A stretch of DNA of 64,000 nt from assembly GCF_001642085.1 (NCBI RefSeq), contig NZ_CP014699.1:186001-250000 (forward strand), written 5' to 3'. Below, piece by piece: positions 36,977-45,447 of this stretch. The stretch is from Streptococcus pantholopis (lineage in GTDB: Bacteria > Bacillota > Bacilli > Lactobacillales > Streptococcaceae). The translations under genes and the position numbers were made by a program. The notes beneath the pieces were generated by a model that was given only the letters and a program-made list of their open reading frames with translations, searched no databases and had not been told where the DNA came from. Numbering within the stretch: position 1 is the first letter of the stretch; every line of letters begins with the position of its first letter.

Positions 36977-37663
36977 ATGGGAACAGTTATTGTCGGAATT
37001 ACGGGGAATGAAAAGGAAATGCCGGCAATGTCCGGACTGCGGTTTGATGCGGTATCACGGCATCTGTCAGACGGTGTAAAGGCTGCCGGCGGCCTTCCTG
37101 TCATAATTCCAATCGGAACAGCAGCGCTTGCCAAAAGCTATGTCGCTATGATTGATAAATTGGTTTTGTCCGGCGGACAAAATGTTGATCCCCGTTTTTA
37201 TGGTGAAGAGCGAACAGGTGATAGTGATGATTATTCGCTAGCCCGTGATGAGTTTGAATTTGCCTTGGTTAAAGAAGCTATCCGTCAAAAAAAGCCGATT
37301 TTTGCAGTCTGTCGCGGGATGCAGCTGCTAAATGTCGCCTTAGGCGGTACGCTTAATCAAAGTGTTGCTCATCATTGGCAGGAGAGCTATTTTGGGACAT
37401 CACACGAAGTTGATGTCTTGCCTAACAGCCGTGTGAGCCATTTACTTGAGCCGGGAAGCTGGATTAATTCTATCCACCGCCAAAGTGTCAGAGAACTGGC
37501 TCCAGGCTTGATAGCAACAGCGCGGGATCCAAGGGATGGGACCATTGAAGCTTATGAAAGTAAGCATGGTTTCCCGATTTTAGGCCTTCAGTGGCATCCC
37601 GAACTTCTTACAGAAGAAAGCCACCGTCAGCTGGTCTTTGACTATTTGGTGCAGACATTATAG
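36977..37663 (+). CDS. Gamma-glutamyl-gamma-aminobutyrate hydrolase-like peptidase (class I glutamine amidotransferase, C26)
   Basis: A 228-residue class I glutamine-amidotransferase-type hydrolase. The nucleophile Cys lies in FAVCRGMQLLNVALGG and the His/Glu in GLQWHPELL; LSGGQNVDPRFYGEE is the substrate-loop motif of the PuuD group. PuuD cleaves gamma-Glu-GABA in putrescine breakdown, but streptococci lack that pathway, so another gamma-glutamyl substrate is likely. GGAGGGAAGG precedes ATG. It stands alone. Confidence 0.85.
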   Translation: MGTVIVGITGNEKEMPAMSGLRFDAVSRHLSDGVKAAGGLPVIIPIGTAALAKSYVAMIDKLVLSGGQNVDPRFYGEERTGDSDDYSLARDEFEFALVKEAIRQKKPIFAVCRGMQLLNVALGGTLNQSVAHHWQESYFGTSHEVDVLPNSRVSHLLEPGSWINSIHRQSVRELAPGLIATARDPRDGTIEAYESKHGFPILGLQWHPELLTEESHRQLVFDYLVQTL

Positions 37664-37712
37664 GAGCTGTCGACTAGAAGGACCTTGCTGCTGTAGTTTT
37701 GACTGCTTTGGG

Positions 37713-37785
37713 TGATAAAAAATAGTTATCACGGTGATAGTTTTTAAATATTAGTTCAGAACAAATGAAGATGGTAAGATATTAT
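37713..37785 (+). promoter_or_regulatory. CmbR/CysR-type operator and promoter of the sulfur amino-acid uptake gene
   Basis: TGATA (37713-37717), nine bases, TATCA (37727-37731), three bases, TGATA (37735-37739) match exactly the streptococcal CmbR/CysR pattern TGATA-N9-TATCA-N2-4-TGATA, as I remember it from comparative work on cysteine/methionine regulons. A -10-like TATTAT lies at 37780-37785, placing the operator about 65 bases upstream of the start, normal for a LysR-type activator. Confidence 0.75.
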
Positions 37786-37930
37786 CATGAGGCTTAAAAT
37801 GAGGATAGCCAAGGCTTCCTTCTTAAATTTTTAGGCCTGAATAGAATAATGGTGAAAAGGCCTGACTTGAAGATTTATCTATTAATTATATAGGGCAGGT
37901 TTTTTTAGTTCAAAATAAGGAGAGTAAAAA

Positions 37931-38776
37931 ATGAAATTGAGAAAATTTCTCGGAATCGCTGGTTTGACTTTGGCTTCAGGACTTGTTCTGGCTGCCTGCA
38001 GTTCAAACTCTGATTCCGATGCTGCAGACAGCACAGGCAAAGAAAAAGTGGTCTTTGCGACAGTCGGAACGACAGCACCGTTTTCCTATGAAGAAGATGG
38101 CGAATTGACAGGTTTTGATGTTGAGCTCGCCAGAGCTGTCTTTGAAGATTCGGATCAATATGAAGTCAGCTTTAAGAAAACAGCATGGTCCTCTGTCTTT
38201 ACCGGTTTGGATTCTGATAAGTACCAAATGGCCGGCAATAACCTGTCCTTTACAGAAGAACGTGCAGCTAAGTATCTGTATTCCTATCCTTTAGGAGCAA
38301 CACCGTCTGTTTTGACAGTAACAAAAGACAGTGACATTAAATCTTATGAAGATATTGGCGGACATTCTACTCAAGTTGTTCAGGGCAATACAACAGTTAC
38401 TCAGTTGGAAGAATATAATGAAGAACACCCTAACAACGAAGTGGAGCTCAATTACACAGATGAAAACATTACTCAGATTCTGACTAATCTCAATGAGGGG
38501 AAGTATGACTTCAAAATTTTTGATGCCCCAACTGTAAATGCCATCATCAAAAATCAGAATTTGGATAAGCTGAAAACGATTGAACTGGATTCATCAGAAC
38601 AGCCTTTTATCTATTTTATTTTCGGTCAAGACCAGGAAGAACTGCAGGAATTTGTCAATGGCCGGATTGAAGAGCTGTTAGAAGACGGTACGATAGCACA
38701 GTTGGCAGAAGAATATCTCGGCAGTGCTGATTATGTTCCAGCTGCTTCTGATTTAGAAGTGCCATCTCTTGACTAA
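37931..38776 (+). CDS. Amino-acid ABC transporter substrate-binding lipoprotein (cystine/sulfur type, AtmA-like)
   Basis: A 281-residue family 3 solute-binding lipoprotein. The signal peptide ends in the lipobox LVLAAC, with lipidation at Cys23. The mature part has VVFATVGTTAPFSYEEDGELTGFDVELARAVF, the hallmark of polar amino-acid or cystine binding proteins. No permease or ATPase of its own is next to it; instead the methionine transporter genes follow, as in the S. mutans atm and S. pneumoniae metQ loci. A CmbR-type operator lies about 200 bases upstream, supporting a sulfur amino acid as ligand. Confidence 0.85.
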   Translation: MKLRKFLGIAGLTLASGLVLAACSSNSDSDAADSTGKEKVVFATVGTTAPFSYEEDGELTGFDVELARAVFEDSDQYEVSFKKTAWSSVFTGLDSDKYQMAGNNLSFTEERAAKYLYSYPLGATPSVLTVTKDSDIKSYEDIGGHSTQVVQGNTTVTQLEEYNEEHPNNEVELNYTDENITQILTNLNEGKYDFKIFDAPTVNAIIKNQNLDKLKTIELDSSEQPFIYFIFGQDQEELQEFVNGRIEELLEDGTIAQLAEEYLGSADYVPAASDLEVPSLD

Positions 38777-38866
38777 AAAATATGGGAAAAACAAGCTGCT
38801 TGCCTGTTAGTTTGTCTTGTGAACTTGTGGGCAGCAGGCTGTGTTTTTCTTTTTTTATTACAGAGC

Positions 38867-38883
38867 TATAGTTTTAAACTATA
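38867..38883 (+). promoter_or_regulatory. MET box (MetR/MtaR operator) upstream of metQ
   Basis: TATAGTTTTAAACTATA is a perfect match to the streptococcal MET box TATAGTTTNAAACTATA. It lies about 85 bases before the metQ start, so the methionine uptake genes are expected to be controlled by a MetR/MtaR LysR-type regulator encoded elsewhere. Confidence 0.88.
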
Positions 38884-38968
38884 TAAAAACCCTAAAAATA
38901 ACAATTTGCTAGCTATAGTGATGTATGAGAGAATAAAAACATTAGAAAAAAGAAAAGAGGATACCAAT

Positions 38969-39814
38969 ATGACATTTAAAAAAATTCTTGGGCTTGCAGG
39001 CCTTGTTTTAGCGTCAGCTTTGTTTTTAACAGCTTGCGGCAGTACAAATGATGACAGCAATACTCTGACAGTCGGTGTCATGACTATGTCTGATTCAGAT
39101 AAGGCTCGCTGGGATAAGATTGAAGACTTATTGGAAGAAGAAGACATTGACTTGGAATTTAAAGAGTTTACTGACTACTCACAGCCTAATAAAGCACTGG
39201 CTAACGGTGAAGTTGATATCAATGCGTTCCAGCACTACAATTTTTTGGATAATTGGAACAAAGAAAACAAGGAAGATTTAGCCGTTGTGGCTGAGACCTA
39301 TATCAGCCCGATTCATCTTTTCTCAGGAACAGAAAACGGTAAGGCTAAGTACACAGATTTGAAGGAACTGCCAGACGGTGCCCAAATCGCTGTTCCTAAT
39401 GATGCAACCAATGAAAGCCGGGCACTTTATGTGCTTCAGGATGCTGGATTGATTAAACTGGATGTTTCCGGTCAAGAACTAGCAACGATTGCCAACATTT
39501 CAGAAAACAAGAAAAACTTAGATATTAAAGAATTGGATGCCAGCCAAACGGCCCGTGCTCTGTCTTCAGCAGATGCTGCTATCGTTAACAACAGTTATGC
39601 TGTAGAAGCCGGTGTAGACTATGATACCTCACTTTATACTGAGGAAGTCAATGATGCCTCAGAACAATGGATCAATGTCATTGCAGCACAGTCTGACTGG
39701 AAAGATTCTGATAAGGCTGAGATTATCAATAAATTAATAAAGGTTTATCACACTGATGAAGTCAAAAAAGTGATTGATGAAACATCCGAAGGTATTGATC
39801 AGCCAGTTTGGTAA
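38969..39814 (+). CDS. metQ: Methionine ABC transporter substrate-binding lipoprotein MetQ
   Basis: A 281-residue NlpA/MetQ lipoprotein with the lipobox LFLTAC (Cys23). The mature domain shows LTVGVMTMSD, EFTDYSQPNKALANGEVDINAFQHYNFLDNW and IAVPNDATNESRAL, all typical of methionine-binding proteins. I place the start at ATG 38969 behind AAGAGG, which gives a proper signal peptide; the in-frame ATG at 38819 would add 50 residues and overlap the MET box. The M20 peptidase, ATPase and permease follow, but only after a 0.8-kb gap filled largely by repeats. Confidence 0.93.
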   Translation: MTFKKILGLAGLVLASALFLTACGSTNDDSNTLTVGVMTMSDSDKARWDKIEDLLEEEDIDLEFKEFTDYSQPNKALANGEVDINAFQHYNFLDNWNKENKEDLAVVAETYISPIHLFSGTENGKAKYTDLKELPDGAQIAVPNDATNESRALYVLQDAGLIKLDVSGQELATIANISENKKNLDIKELDASQTARALSSADAAIVNNSYAVEAGVDYDTSLYTEEVNDASEQWINVIAAQSDWKDSDKAEIINKLIKVYHTDEVKKVIDETSEGIDQPVW

Positions 39815-39978
39815 AATAGCTCTCAGCCTATGGCGGAAAAGACAATAGGGAGAATCAGGCAGGTTATGCGGTAGCTTACCCTTGTTCTCCGATTTTCTTG
39901 GCGGCTTTAGTTTTTTGAGCCACTGTTTTTCTGCCTCTGTGCAGCTGCCTGCAGCTTTTAAAATTTAGTCAAGCAAAG

Positions 39979-40003
39979 AAGTCTGGAACATTTGTCCCAG
40001 ACT
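39979..40003 (+). repeat. Hairpin AGTCTGG/CCAGACT downstream of metQ
   Basis: AGTCTGG and CCAGACT (about 39980-40003) pair around an 8-10 base loop. There is no T-run, so it is probably a processing or attenuation hairpin or a small repeat rather than a terminator. Between 39815 and 39979 nothing else is seen. Confidence 0.4.
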
Positions 40004-40039
40004 CTTCGGCTGTCTGTAAAAACACCAGCTGCTCAGATT

Positions 40040-40614
40040 TGATAAGGCCTTTGTATCTTGTTAATTGAACACGGCCTAAACGCTGCGGGAAAAAGATGGC
40101 CTGACTTAGAATCTGGCGATCCGTCAGTCAGTCCCCTATTTTCCTTTTGCGTTTTTAACGGCCTTTGTATCTTGTTAATTGAACACGGCCTAAACGCTGT
40201 GTAAAAAAGATAGACTTCCCTTGAGTTTTTGATGACTCAGCGGTCAGTCTCCTATTTTTACTTTGCGTTCTAAACGGCCTTTGTATCTTGTTAATTGAAC
40301 ACGGCCTAAACGCTGCGGGAAAAAGATGGCCTGACTTAGAATCTGGCGATCCGTCAGTCAGTCCCCTATTTTCCTTTTGCGTTTTTAACGGCCTTTGTAT
40401 CTTATGAATTGAACACGGGCTAAGCTCTGTGCAAAAAAGACATGGTTAAGTTTAGCATTGATTTCAAGTTAGCTAGCCGTAAACGTCTGAAGGCTTTATC
40501 GTCCTAGCGGTCGACCGCACCCTTCTAGTCGTCTTGGCAGGGGTGCGTCTGCGAAATCAGAGCTTTCGGACTTACGCCATTTTTACTTTGCGTTTTAAAC
40601 GGGCTTTATATCTT
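40040..40614 (+). repeat. Modular repeat array G (plus orientation) inside the methionine uptake operon
   Basis: Five ends lie at 40050, 40164, 40280, 40394 and 40605 (the last TTTATATCTT). Units 1 and 3 are nearly identical short units with AACGC/GGAAAA arms and the GAATC/GATCC core stem. Unit 2 is short with AACGC/GTAAAA arms. Unit 4 (40404-40614) is long and chimeric, with an AGCTC/GCAAAA left arm and AACGC/GTAAAA right arm. The array ends about 5 bases before the ribosome site of the M20 peptidase gene. Confidence 0.92.
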
Positions 40615-40629
40615 GTGTGAGGAGAGGGA

Positions 40630-42006
40630 ATGATTTTTTCTAGATCTGAAGAACAAGTGGAAAAATTTAGGCAGGATGAGGTTGCTCAGCACTATTTTGA
40701 GGTGCTCAGAACGTTGATTGCCAAGAAATCTATTTTTGCTCAGCAGATTGGTCTGCAGGATGTTGCCGCTTATCTGGGAGAAGTTTTCTCCAGTGTCGGC
40801 GCTGAGGTTACGATTGATGAAACCTACCCTGCACCATTTATTATTGCTGAATTTAAGAGTCCGCGGCCTGATGCTGCCACCATCATTTTTTACAATCATT
40901 ATGATACTGTACCGGCAGATGATGATCAGGTCTGGACGGATGATCCTTTTAAGCTGACTGTTCGCAAAGGCTACATGTACGGCCGGGGTGTAGACGATGA
41001 CAAGGGGCATATCACAGCACGGCTGACGGCAGTCAGAAAATACGTCCGGCAGTTTGGTTCTCTGCCTGTTAATATCATTTTTATGATGGAGGGAGCGGAA
41101 GAGTCTGCTTCAAAAGATTTAGAAAAATACTTGGAAAAATACCGCGACCGCCTGCTGCCAGCCGATCTTTTGATTTGGGAGCAGGGCAGCAAAAATGTTT
41201 TGGGGCAGCTGGAAATCACTGGCGGCAACAAAGGTATTGTGACCTTTGACTTATCAGTGACCAGTGCTGAAGTGGATATTCATTCTAGGTACGGAGCTGT
41301 CCTTGAGTCGTCTGCTTGGTACTTGCTGCGGGCCATTTCCAGTATGCGGGATAACGACGGCCGGATTCTTATCGAAGGTCTGTATGACCATGTGCTTGAG
41401 CCCAGTGAACGAGAGTTGGACTTGGTTGATCGCTATGCTATTGAAAACAGTGAAGATCTGCGCAAGCTGTACGGTTTGCGTCTCCCTGCTTTACAGCCGG
41501 AACGGCGGGCGTTCTTAAAGACCTACTATTTTGAACCATCACTCAGCATTGAGGGCTTGTCATCCGGTTATCAGGGGCAGGGGGTCAAAACCATACTGCC
41601 AGCAGAGGCCAGCGCAAAAATGGAGATACGGCTGGTTCCGGGCTTATCTCCTAAACTGGTTTTTGATTTACTGCAGAAACATTTATGGCGGCATGGTTTT
41701 GATCGTGTCAAATTGACTTATACGCTTGGGGAAGAAAGTTACCGCAGTGATATGAGCCATCCGGCTGTTCTAAAGGTTATTGACTTAGCCAAGGGGTTGT
41801 ATAAAGAAGGCGTTTCTATCCTGCCAACGACTGCCGGAACAGGGCCTATGCATACTGTATATGATATTTTGGCTCTTCCTATGCTGGCTTTTGGCATCGG
41901 TAATGCAAACAGCCGCGATCACGGCGGTGATGAAAATGTTGCTATCGCTGATTATTATACCCATATTGAATTAATTGAGGAGCTGATTAAGACTTATGAG
42001 CCATGA
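40630..42006 (+). CDS. M20-family metallopeptidase of the methionine uptake operon
   Basis: A 458-residue zinc peptidase of the M20/ArgE/DapE family. Metal ligands are visible in [23 protein letters not shown] (Asp/Lys pair) and [11 protein letters not shown], with a final His in [10 protein letters not shown] peptidase at this position is conserved between metQ and metN in S. pneumoniae and S. mutans; it may release methionine from peptides taken up by the cell, though this is inference. GAGGAGAGGG precedes ATG. The stop overlaps metN. Confidence 0.9.
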   Translation: MIFSRSEEQVEKFRQDEVAQHYFEVLRTLIAKKSIFAQQIGLQDVAAYLGEVFSSVGAEVTIDETYPAPFIIAEFKSPRPDAATIIFYNHYDTVPADDDQVWTDDPFKLTVRKGYMYGRGVDDDKGHITARLTAVRKYVRQFGSLPVNIIFMMEGAEESASKDLEKYLEKYRDRLLPADLLIWEQGSKNVLGQLEITGGNKGIVTFDLSVTSAEVDIHSRYGAVLESSAWYLLRAISSMRDNDGRILIEGLYDHVLEPSERELDLVDRYAIENSEDLRKLYGLRLPALQPERRAFLKTYYFEPSLSIEGLSSGYQGQGVKTILPAEASAKMEIRLVPGLSPKLVFDLLQKHLWRHGFDRVKLTYTLGEESYRSDMSHPAVLKVIDLAKGLYKEGVSILPTTAGTGPMHTVYDILALPMLAFGIGNANSRDHGGDENVAIADYYTHIELIEELIKTYEP

Positions 42007-43060
42007 GATGATAAAATTAGACCATATTTCGATTGCTTTCCGTCAGAAAAAGCAGACAGTCGAAGCTGTAAAAGAAGTTACTATCGGTATCAATCAGGGT
42101 GATATTTATGGGGTTGTCGGCTATTCGGGTGCTGGGAAATCGACCCTTGTCCGGACAATCAATCTTTTGCAGAAACCTTCTTCAGGAACTGTAACGGTTG
42201 ATGGCGATCTGCTTTTTGCAGATGGGAAGAATCAGTTGTCTGCTGCTGAGCTGCGTGAAAAACGGCGGGATATCGGCATGATTTTTCAGCATTTTAATTT
42301 AATGGCCCGTATGACAGCCCGCGAAAATGTCGCTTTTGCTCTGAAGCACTCTAAACTGACTAAGGCCGAAAAAAAAGCCAAGGTTGATAAGCTTTTAGAA
42401 CTTGTGGGCCTGTCTGACCGGGCAGATAATTATCCAGCGCAGCTATCCGGCGGTCAGAAGCAGCGAGTGGCTATTGCCAGAGCTTTAGCAAATGATCCTA
42501 AGATTTTGATTTCAGATGAAGCGACTTCAGCCTTGGACCCTAAAACGACCAAGCAGATTTTAAACCTTTTGCAGGAATTAAATCAGACTCTGGGTTTAAC
42601 GATTGTACTGATTACGCATGAAATGCAGATTGTTAAAGATATTGCCAACCGTGTGGCTGTTATGCAAAACGGCCGTTTGATAGAAGAAGGATCGGTTCTG
42701 GCTATTTTTTCCAATCCTAAAGAAGAGCTGACACGCGACTTTATTGAAACGGCGACCGGCAGCCAGGAAGCCTTAGCTAAAATCGAGCGGCAGGATATTG
42801 TTGCTAATCTTCCGCATAATGCCCTGCTGGTACAGCTGAAATATGCTGGAACATCAACAGATGAGCCGATTTTAAATGATATCTATAAGCGTTACGGTGT
42901 ATCGGCCAATATCCTCTATGCCAATATTGAGATACTGGCTGATACGCCTGTCGGTGAGCTTATTGTGGTGCTGACCGGTTCGAAAGACAAACTCGAACAG
43001 GCTCAGGCAGCGCTGACTGCTTCTGATATCACTGTGAAAATTTTAAAAAGAGGTGCTTAG
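41996..43060 (+). CDS. metN: Methionine ABC transporter ATP-binding protein
   Basis: MetN powers methionine import. The 354-residue protein has Walker [11 protein letters not shown]-loop FQHFNLM, signature [15 protein letters not shown], Walker [15 protein letters not shown] and the switch His in LITHEM. The C-terminal 90 residues form the NIL domain that senses methionine and inhibits transport. It overlaps the peptidase gene by 11 bases and is followed directly by the permease gene. Confidence 0.96.
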   Translation: MSHEMIKLDHISIAFRQKKQTVEAVKEVTIGINQGDIYGVVGYSGAGKSTLVRTINLLQKPSSGTVTVDGDLLFADGKNQLSAAELREKRRDIGMIFQHFNLMARMTARENVAFALKHSKLTKAEKKAKVDKLLELVGLSDRADNYPAQLSGGQKQRVAIARALANDPKILISDEATSALDPKTTKQILNLLQELNQTLGLTIVLITHEMQIVKDIANRVAVMQNGRLIEEGSVLAIFSNPKEELTRDFIETATGSQEALAKIERQDIVANLPHNALLVQLKYAGTSTDEPILNDIYKRYGVSANILYANIEILADTPVGELIVVLTGSKDKLEQAQAALTASDITVKILKRGA

Positions 43061-43753
43061 ATGGCTGATTTGATACAAACCTATTTACCAAATGTTTATG
43101 ATATGGGCTGGACGGGTGATGCAGGCTGGTGGACTGCGATTGTTAACACCCTCTTTATGACTTTCGTTTCTTTTGCCATCGGCGGTTTTTTAGGATTGAT
43201 CGGCGGTCTTTTCTTAGTTCTGACAGCTCCTGGCGGAGTGATTGAAAACGCTTTTGTTTTTCAGGTTTTAGACAAAGTTGTCTCTGTTTTTCGGGCGATT
43301 CCCTTTATCATTCTTTTGGCTGTTCTCAGTCCTTTAACTTATCTGATTGTCGGTACAAACTTAGGGGCAACAGCAGCGCTTGTACCGCTGTCGGCGGCTA
43401 CTTTTCCTTTCTTTGCCCGGCAGGTTCAAGTGGTTCTGTCAGAATTAGACAGAGGTGTTATTGAAGCCGCTCAGGCTTCCGGAGCAACTTTTTGGGATAT
43501 TGTCAGTATTTATCTTAATGAAGGCCTGCCTGATATCATTCGGGTGATGACAGTGACGCTCATTTCCTTAGTCAGTGAAACAGCTATGGCTGGCGCTATT
43601 GGTGCCGGCGGCCTGGGCTATGTGGCGATTTACTACGGCTATAACCGCTATAACCAAGATATTGTCTGGCTGGCAACGGTTTTGATTGTTGTTTTGATTT
43701 TCGCCCTGCAGTTTTTGGGTGATTTTGTCACGCGAAAATTAGGCCGTAAGTAA
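43061..43753 (+). CDS. metI: Methionine ABC transporter permease
   Basis: A 230-residue permease with five or six membrane segments and the EAA-type loop (VIEAAQASGATFWDIVSIYLNEGLP) that docks on MetN. The end GAIGAGGLGYVAIYYGYNRYNQDIVW is the usual MetI/MetP signature. GTGC-free spacing: the ATG follows the metN stop immediately, with AAGAGG as ribosome site. It is also called metP or atmE in streptococci. No clear terminator follows. Confidence 0.95.
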   Translation: MADLIQTYLPNVYDMGWTGDAGWWTAIVNTLFMTFVSFAIGGFLGLIGGLFLVLTAPGGVIENAFVFQVLDKVVSVFRAIPFIILLAVLSPLTYLIVGTNLGATAALVPLSAATFPFFARQVQVVLSELDRGVIEAAQASGATFWDIVSIYLNEGLPDIIRVMTVTLISLVSETAMAGAIGAGGLGYVAIYYGYNRYNQDIVWLATVLIVVLIFALQFLGDFVTRKLGRK

Positions 43754-43792
43754 GTTTTTCTGACCAGTAAAAAAGTTATTTTTTAGAAATGA

Positions 43793-43933
43793 AAGACAGG
43801 ACTTGAGCCTTGTGATACAATAAAGGCAAAAGCTAAAAAGTGACTGTGAAAAGCTATACAGGCATAGATTTGGTTTGTGGTTTGTTTCTGCTGCTTTTTT
43901 AGGTTGAAACAGCAGAGAAGAAAGGTATCATGT
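43793..43933 (+). promoter_or_regulatory. Promoter and about 110-base leader of the SAM-hydrolase gene
   Basis: AAGACA (43793-43798), a 17-base spacer and TACAAT (43816-43821) form a moderate promoter. The leader contains a hairpin, TTCTGCTG with CAGCAGAGAA (about 43885-43921), just before the ribosome site. I could not assign it to a known riboswitch class. Confidence 0.45.
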
Positions 43934-44779
43934 ATGACTAATCATTTATTGGTGTTACAGTCTGATTTTGGTTTGGTGGATGGAGCAGTGTCTGCTATGG
44001 TTGGTGTTGCGCTGCAAGAGGAGGCCACTCTGGGAGTTCATCACCTGACGCACGACATTACGCCCTACAATATTTTTGAAGCTTCTTACCGTCTTTTTCA
44101 GACGATTGAGTATTGGCCGCAGGGGACAACCTTTGTATCAGTCGTTGACCCCGGTGTAGGGTCTAAACGAAAAAGCGTTGTAGCTTTGACAGAGTCAAAT
44201 CAGTATATTGTAACACCTGATAACGGGACGCTGTCCTATATTAAAAAACATGTCGGTATTAAAGCCGTCCGTGAGATATCTGAGCTGTCCAACCGGCGCA
44301 GGAATACAGAGCTGTCTTATACCTTTCATGGTCGCGATGTTTACGCTTATACTGGCGCTAAGCTGGCCAGCGGGCACATCTCTTTTGCCGAGGTGGGACC
44401 AGAACTGCCTGTTGACGCCATTATTGAGCTGCCGGTTGTTGAGACAGTATTCACCGAAAACAGTGTCAGCGGTGCAGTTGATATTCTGGATGTGCGCTTT
44501 GGATCGCTGTGGACATCGATTACTTATGATGAATTTCATCGTTTGGCACCTGAATTCGGCGACCGTTTCGAAGTAACGATTTACAATAATGATATGCTGG
44601 TTTATCAAAATCAAGTGACTTACGGCAAATCTTTTGCTGATGTTCGAATCGGTCAGCCGCTGATTTACATCAATTCGCTCTACCGTGTCGGCTTGGCCAT
44701 TAACCAAGGCTCCTTTGCCAAGGCTTATAATGTCGGTGTTGGTTCAAACTGGCGCCTGGAAATTAAAACCATTGCTTAA
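43934..44779 (+). CDS. SAM hydroxide adenosyltransferase (SAM-dependent chlorinase/fluorinase family, DUF62)
   Basis: Most bacterial members split S-adenosylmethionine with water to adenosine and methionine. The 281-residue protein shows the conserved QSDFGLVDGAVSAM at the N-terminus (catalytic Asp), VVDPGVGSKRK, TPDNGTLS and FHGRDVYAY, followed by the C-terminal beta-barrel domain. I take ATG 43934; an in-frame start at 43877 adds 19 residues read from the leader hairpin. The gene is followed by an ECF transporter, a pairing seen in several Firmicutes, which suggests recycling or uptake of an adenosine-related or SAM-derived compound. Confidence 0.88.
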   Translation: MTNHLLVLQSDFGLVDGAVSAMVGVALQEEATLGVHHLTHDITPYNIFEASYRLFQTIEYWPQGTTFVSVVDPGVGSKRKSVVALTESNQYIVTPDNGTLSYIKKHVGIKAVREISELSNRRRNTELSYTFHGRDVYAYTGAKLASGHISFAEVGPELPVDAIIELPVVETVFTENSVSGAVDILDVRFGSLWTSITYDEFHRLAPEFGDRFEVTIYNNDMLVYQNQVTYGKSFADVRIGQPLIYINSLYRVGLAINQGSFAKAYNVGVGSNWRLEIKTIA

Positions 44780-44868
44780 AAAAAGCAGAGCCTGCAGTGA
44801 AATTTTACGGAGAGAATGGGACAACACAATTGATTGGGAAATATAAAAACATAATTTGAGGAAACAAG

Positions 44869-45414
44869 ATGAAAAATAATTCTATAAAAACAGTTGTAGC
44901 AACAGGAATCGGAGCAGCACTTTTTGTTATCATCGGACTGTTTGTCAACATTCCGCTGTTTTCAAATACCAGCATTTCCTTGCAGTATGCTGTTCAGGCG
45001 CTTTTTGCTGTCATTTTTGGACCGATTGCCGGTTTCTTTATCGGTTTTATCGGTCATATGGTTAAGGACATGTTTGCCGGCTACGGTATCTGGTGGTCCT
45101 GGGTTCTGCCAAGTGCCCTTGTCGGCTTTGGCATCGGTCTTTTAAAGAATCGCCTGCAGGTTGAAAAAGGTATTTTCGGGAAAAAAGATATTATCATTTT
45201 TAATGTCTTTCAAGTATTGGTCAATATCCTTGCTTGGGCTCTTGTAGCTCCAATCGGTGACATTTTAATTTACAGTGAGCCGGCAAATAAAGTGTTTACG
45301 CAGGGTTTTATCGCTGCGCTGTCAAATTCTTTGACAATAGGTGTCGGCGCTACAATTCTTCTAGCTGTTTATGCTAAAACGAGAACGCAGTCTGGCAGTC
45401 TTACTAAAGATTAA
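44869..45414 (+). CDS. ECF transporter substrate-binding (S) component, UPF0397 family
   Basis: A 181-residue membrane protein with five or six hydrophobic segments. [19 protein letters not shown] at the N-terminus and [31 protein letters not shown] fit the UPF0397 group of ECF S components. The alanine-type motif near the N-terminus probably docks on EcfT. The vitamin or nucleoside bound is not known; the adjacent SAM hydrolase is the only hint. GAGGAAAC precedes ATG. Confidence 0.85.
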   Translation: MKNNSIKTVVATGIGAALFVIIGLFVNIPLFSNTSISLQYAVQALFAVIFGPIAGFFIGFIGHMVKDMFAGYGIWWSWVLPSALVGFGIGLLKNRLQVEKGIFGKKDIIIFNVFQVLVNILAWALVAPIGDILIYSEPANKVFTQGFIAALSNSLTIGVGATILLAVYAKTRTQSGSLTKD

Positions 45415-45447
45415 AAACGGCGGCTGAGTTTTAAGGAGTTGCTTGTG

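Noticed and set aside
43822..43933. Riboswitch (SAM, preQ1 or purine type) in the leader of the SAM-hydrolase gene
   Set aside because: Only a single hairpin before the ribosome site is visible; the conserved core bases of these classes were not found.
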